Positions 62,673 through 64,000 of a stretch of 64,000 bases of DNA are shown here, piece by piece. Origin of the DNA: Limosilactobacillus reuteri subsp. reuteri (GTDB taxonomy: Bacteria > Bacillota > Bacilli > Lactobacillales > Lactobacillaceae); contig NC_009513.1 in the NCBI RefSeq assembly GCF_000016825.1, positions 441,501-505,500 of the forward strand, in the 5' to 3' direction. The position numbers were made by a program, and so were the translations under genes. The notes under the pieces were generated by a model. The model saw nothing but the letters and a program-made list of their open reading frames with translations. It did not search any database and was not told the origin of the DNA. Every line of letters starts with the position of its first letter. Position 1 is the first letter of the stretch.

Positions 62673-64000
62673 TAGTCCATTCCTCCTTTAATATAGCCCT
62701 TTTCTGCTAGTTGTTTCCGCAATTGCAGAACGGCTGTATATGTTGCCAGAATATAGACGTGTTCAGTTGGCATTTCCTTGATTTTATCAATTACCTGGGT
62801 AAGGTCCGGTTCATGCCACATATCTTTTACGCCAGCCATTGTTAATCTAGTGGTAATATCTTTATACCGTTCTCCTCCAGTCATGTATTGTGGGATTTGA
62901 TGTTGGGTAAGTTTTTCAAAGTCGCCGTCCCAGATCCAGCTAGTATCAATTCCATCAGCATAGTTAGCATTTAGTAAGAAGGCAAAGCTAAAGGGCTTGT
63001 CATCTGTCTCAATCATATCCAAAACCTGATTAAGGCCAACTGGATTTTTAACTAAGATCAAAGTAACTTGTTTTCCATCTATATTAATGACTTCTTGGCG
63101 GCCAAAAACTCGTTCATCTGATTCAAAAGCATCTTTAATTTGTGCTTGGCTCACTCCGAGAAAACGACCAAGAGAGTAAGCCGCAAGAGCATTATAGATG
63201 TTATATAAACCACCGATTCCGATGGTGTATTTTTGCCCATCAATTTCAAAAGTTGAATGCGTGGGGGTAAGCTTATCAATTTTGGTAACAGCATACGTTA
63301 ATTCTGGTCGATGGAAACCACAATTTGGACAGAAGTAGTTGCCTAGCCCGGCATAAGTTCGCATTCGATACTTTAGAATGTGTTGACATTTAGGACAAAG
63401 GAGACCATCAGTGTTAGCTGGGGCGTTGAAAGGCTCTTTTTCTTCGTGGTTAAAGCCATAATAAATGATTGGGTTAGGCAAGTCTTTGCTGTTAAAGAGC
63501 TGTTCATCCCCGTTAGCAATGATGGTTGCTTTCGGTGCTAATTTAACCCCCTTTAAGATCTTGTTATAAGTGGTGTAAATTTCACCATAACGATCCATTT
63601 GATCACGGAAAATGTTGGTGAAGACAAAGGCAATTGGGGTGATGTATTTACATACTTTAACTACATTGGCTTCATCGACTTCGAGGACGGCCAGCCCTTT
63701 TTTCTTTGGACGGGGGGCCGTAATAAAGGTAGTTACGATTCCTTGCTCCATGTTGGAACCAGTCGGATTAGTAAGAACCTGGTCATACTTTTCTCGTAAA
63801 ACTCGTACGCTTAATGCGGTGGTTAATGTTTTTCCATTGGTCCCTGTTACAATAACAAGGTCGTACTTTTTGCTAAAGGCTTGGAGAATATTTGGATCAA
63901 GCTTTAAGGTTAGTTTTCCTGGAAGGGAACTTCCTCCGTTCATAAAAGTATGGAGGAACCAATAGCTTGACCGCCCGGCAAATTCGGCAAATGAACTTCG
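62672..64000 (-). CDS. murT: lipid II isoglutaminyl synthase MurT, 5' end outside the window
   Basis: A Mur-ligase-like ATPase with VTGTNGKTLTTA (P-loop), EVDEANV, a Cys4 zinc ribbon (LLCPKCQHIL ... YFCPNCGFH) that distinguishes MurT from other Mur ligases, and a C-terminal DUF1727-like region. The first internal Met is at 63943, but the frame stays open to the window edge and encodes RSSYWFLHTFMNGGSS, the usual MurT N-terminal segment, so the gene is partial: about 442 codons are visible. It activates the stem D-Glu for GatD. Confidence 0.95.
   Translation of the reverse strand, partial: RSSFAEFAGRSSYWFLHTFMNGGSSLPGKLTLKLDPNILQAFSKKYDLVIVTGTNGKTLTTALSVRVLREKYDQVLTNPTGSNMEQGIVTTFITAPRPKKKGLAVLEVDEANVVKVCKYITPIAFVFTNIFRDQMDRYGEIYTTYNKILKGVKLAPKATIIANGDEQLFNSKDLPNPIIYYGFNHEEKEPFNAPANTDGLLCPKCQHILKYRMRTYAGLGNYFCPNCGFHRPELTYAVTKIDKLTPTHSTFEIDGQKYTIGIGGLYNIYNALAAYSLGRFLGVSQAQIKDAFESDERVFGRQEVINIDGKQVTLILVKNPVGLNQVLDMIETDDKPFSFAFLLNANYADGIDTSWIWDGDFEKLTQHQIPQYMTGGERYKDITTRLTMAGVKDMWHEPDLTQVIDKIKEMPTEHVYILATYTAVLQLRKQLAEKGYIKGGMD

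Overview
The window looks like a chromosomal segment of a low-GC Gram-positive lactobacillus, most likely Limosilactobacillus (Lactobacillus) reuteri or a close relative. The signs are AT-rich DNA with strong AGGAGG-type ribosome binding sites, CtsR, CcpA (cre) and CopY operators, MurT/GatD, CdaA-CdaR-GlmM, an arginine deiminase (ADI) pathway, an Apf-type LysM protein, and the 'GTGGGAC' and 'GAGGCTGGGA' intergenic hairpins common in lactobacilli. The species call is inference.

Layout. 0-9 kb: two small conserved ORFs, CtsR-controlled clpP, a 67-bp-arm hairpin, an amino acid permease, a ClC transporter, and the secG-esterase-rnr-smpB run. 9-14.6 kb: a LURP-one/YxjI-like protein, ung, pta, tsaE-GNAT, a lone PAS protein, a DnaQ-like exonuclease and murB. 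14.9-17.6 kb: a ribose operon, rbsK-rbsD plus a FucP-type permease. 17.8-22.9 kb: cdaA-cdaR-glmM, then glmS with a NagR-like operator. 23-26.7 kb: a candidate CcpA-controlled small RNA, an OatA-like acetyltransferase, a MarR regulator and a HAD phosphatase. 27-31.5 kb: Apf-like LysM protein, tmRNA, a two-component system and a GRP-family sugar transporter with a cre. 31.5-34.5 kb: maltose acetyltransferase-like gene, pgi and small genes. 34.6-35.6 kb: a kinase cut short by an IS200 element. 35.7-38.7 kb: a GlnL-like response regulator and arcB-arcC. 38.7-45.9 kb: a DMT exporter, a matrixin-like protease with an apparent ATT start, a CopY-box copper operon (two cupredoxins plus CopA), tRNA-Gln and a frameshifted Na+/H+ antiporter. 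46-54.8 kb: downstream of tRNA-Glu lies a decayed phage- or island-like element read on the minus strand, with replication genes, small RNAs, an ISL3 element and a truncated IS3 element. 54.9-61.6 kb: a lipoprotein, a serine hydrolase and arcA-argR-arcD1-arcD2. 61.6-64 kb: gatD-murT, with murT running off the window.

How the genes work together. Cell-envelope functions dominate the core: murB, glmM/glmS, c-di-AMP synthesis, OatA, Apf, GatD/MurT. Carbon control is visible as cre sites at the sugar transporter, at both halves of the split arginine deiminase system and at a candidate sRNA. The ADI genes are split about 18 kb apart, and a direct-repeat motif shared by arcB and the neighbouring response regulator suggests local control. 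Rnr-SmpB with tmRNA gives ribosome rescue.

The most interesting unexplained material is in the 46-54 kb element: paired short RNA units, iteron-like repeats, and a replication protein whose SSB-like acidic tail is cut off by one stop codon. The 23 kb small RNA and the cupredoxin/CopA gene fission also stand out. Everything was read by eye; no database search was run.
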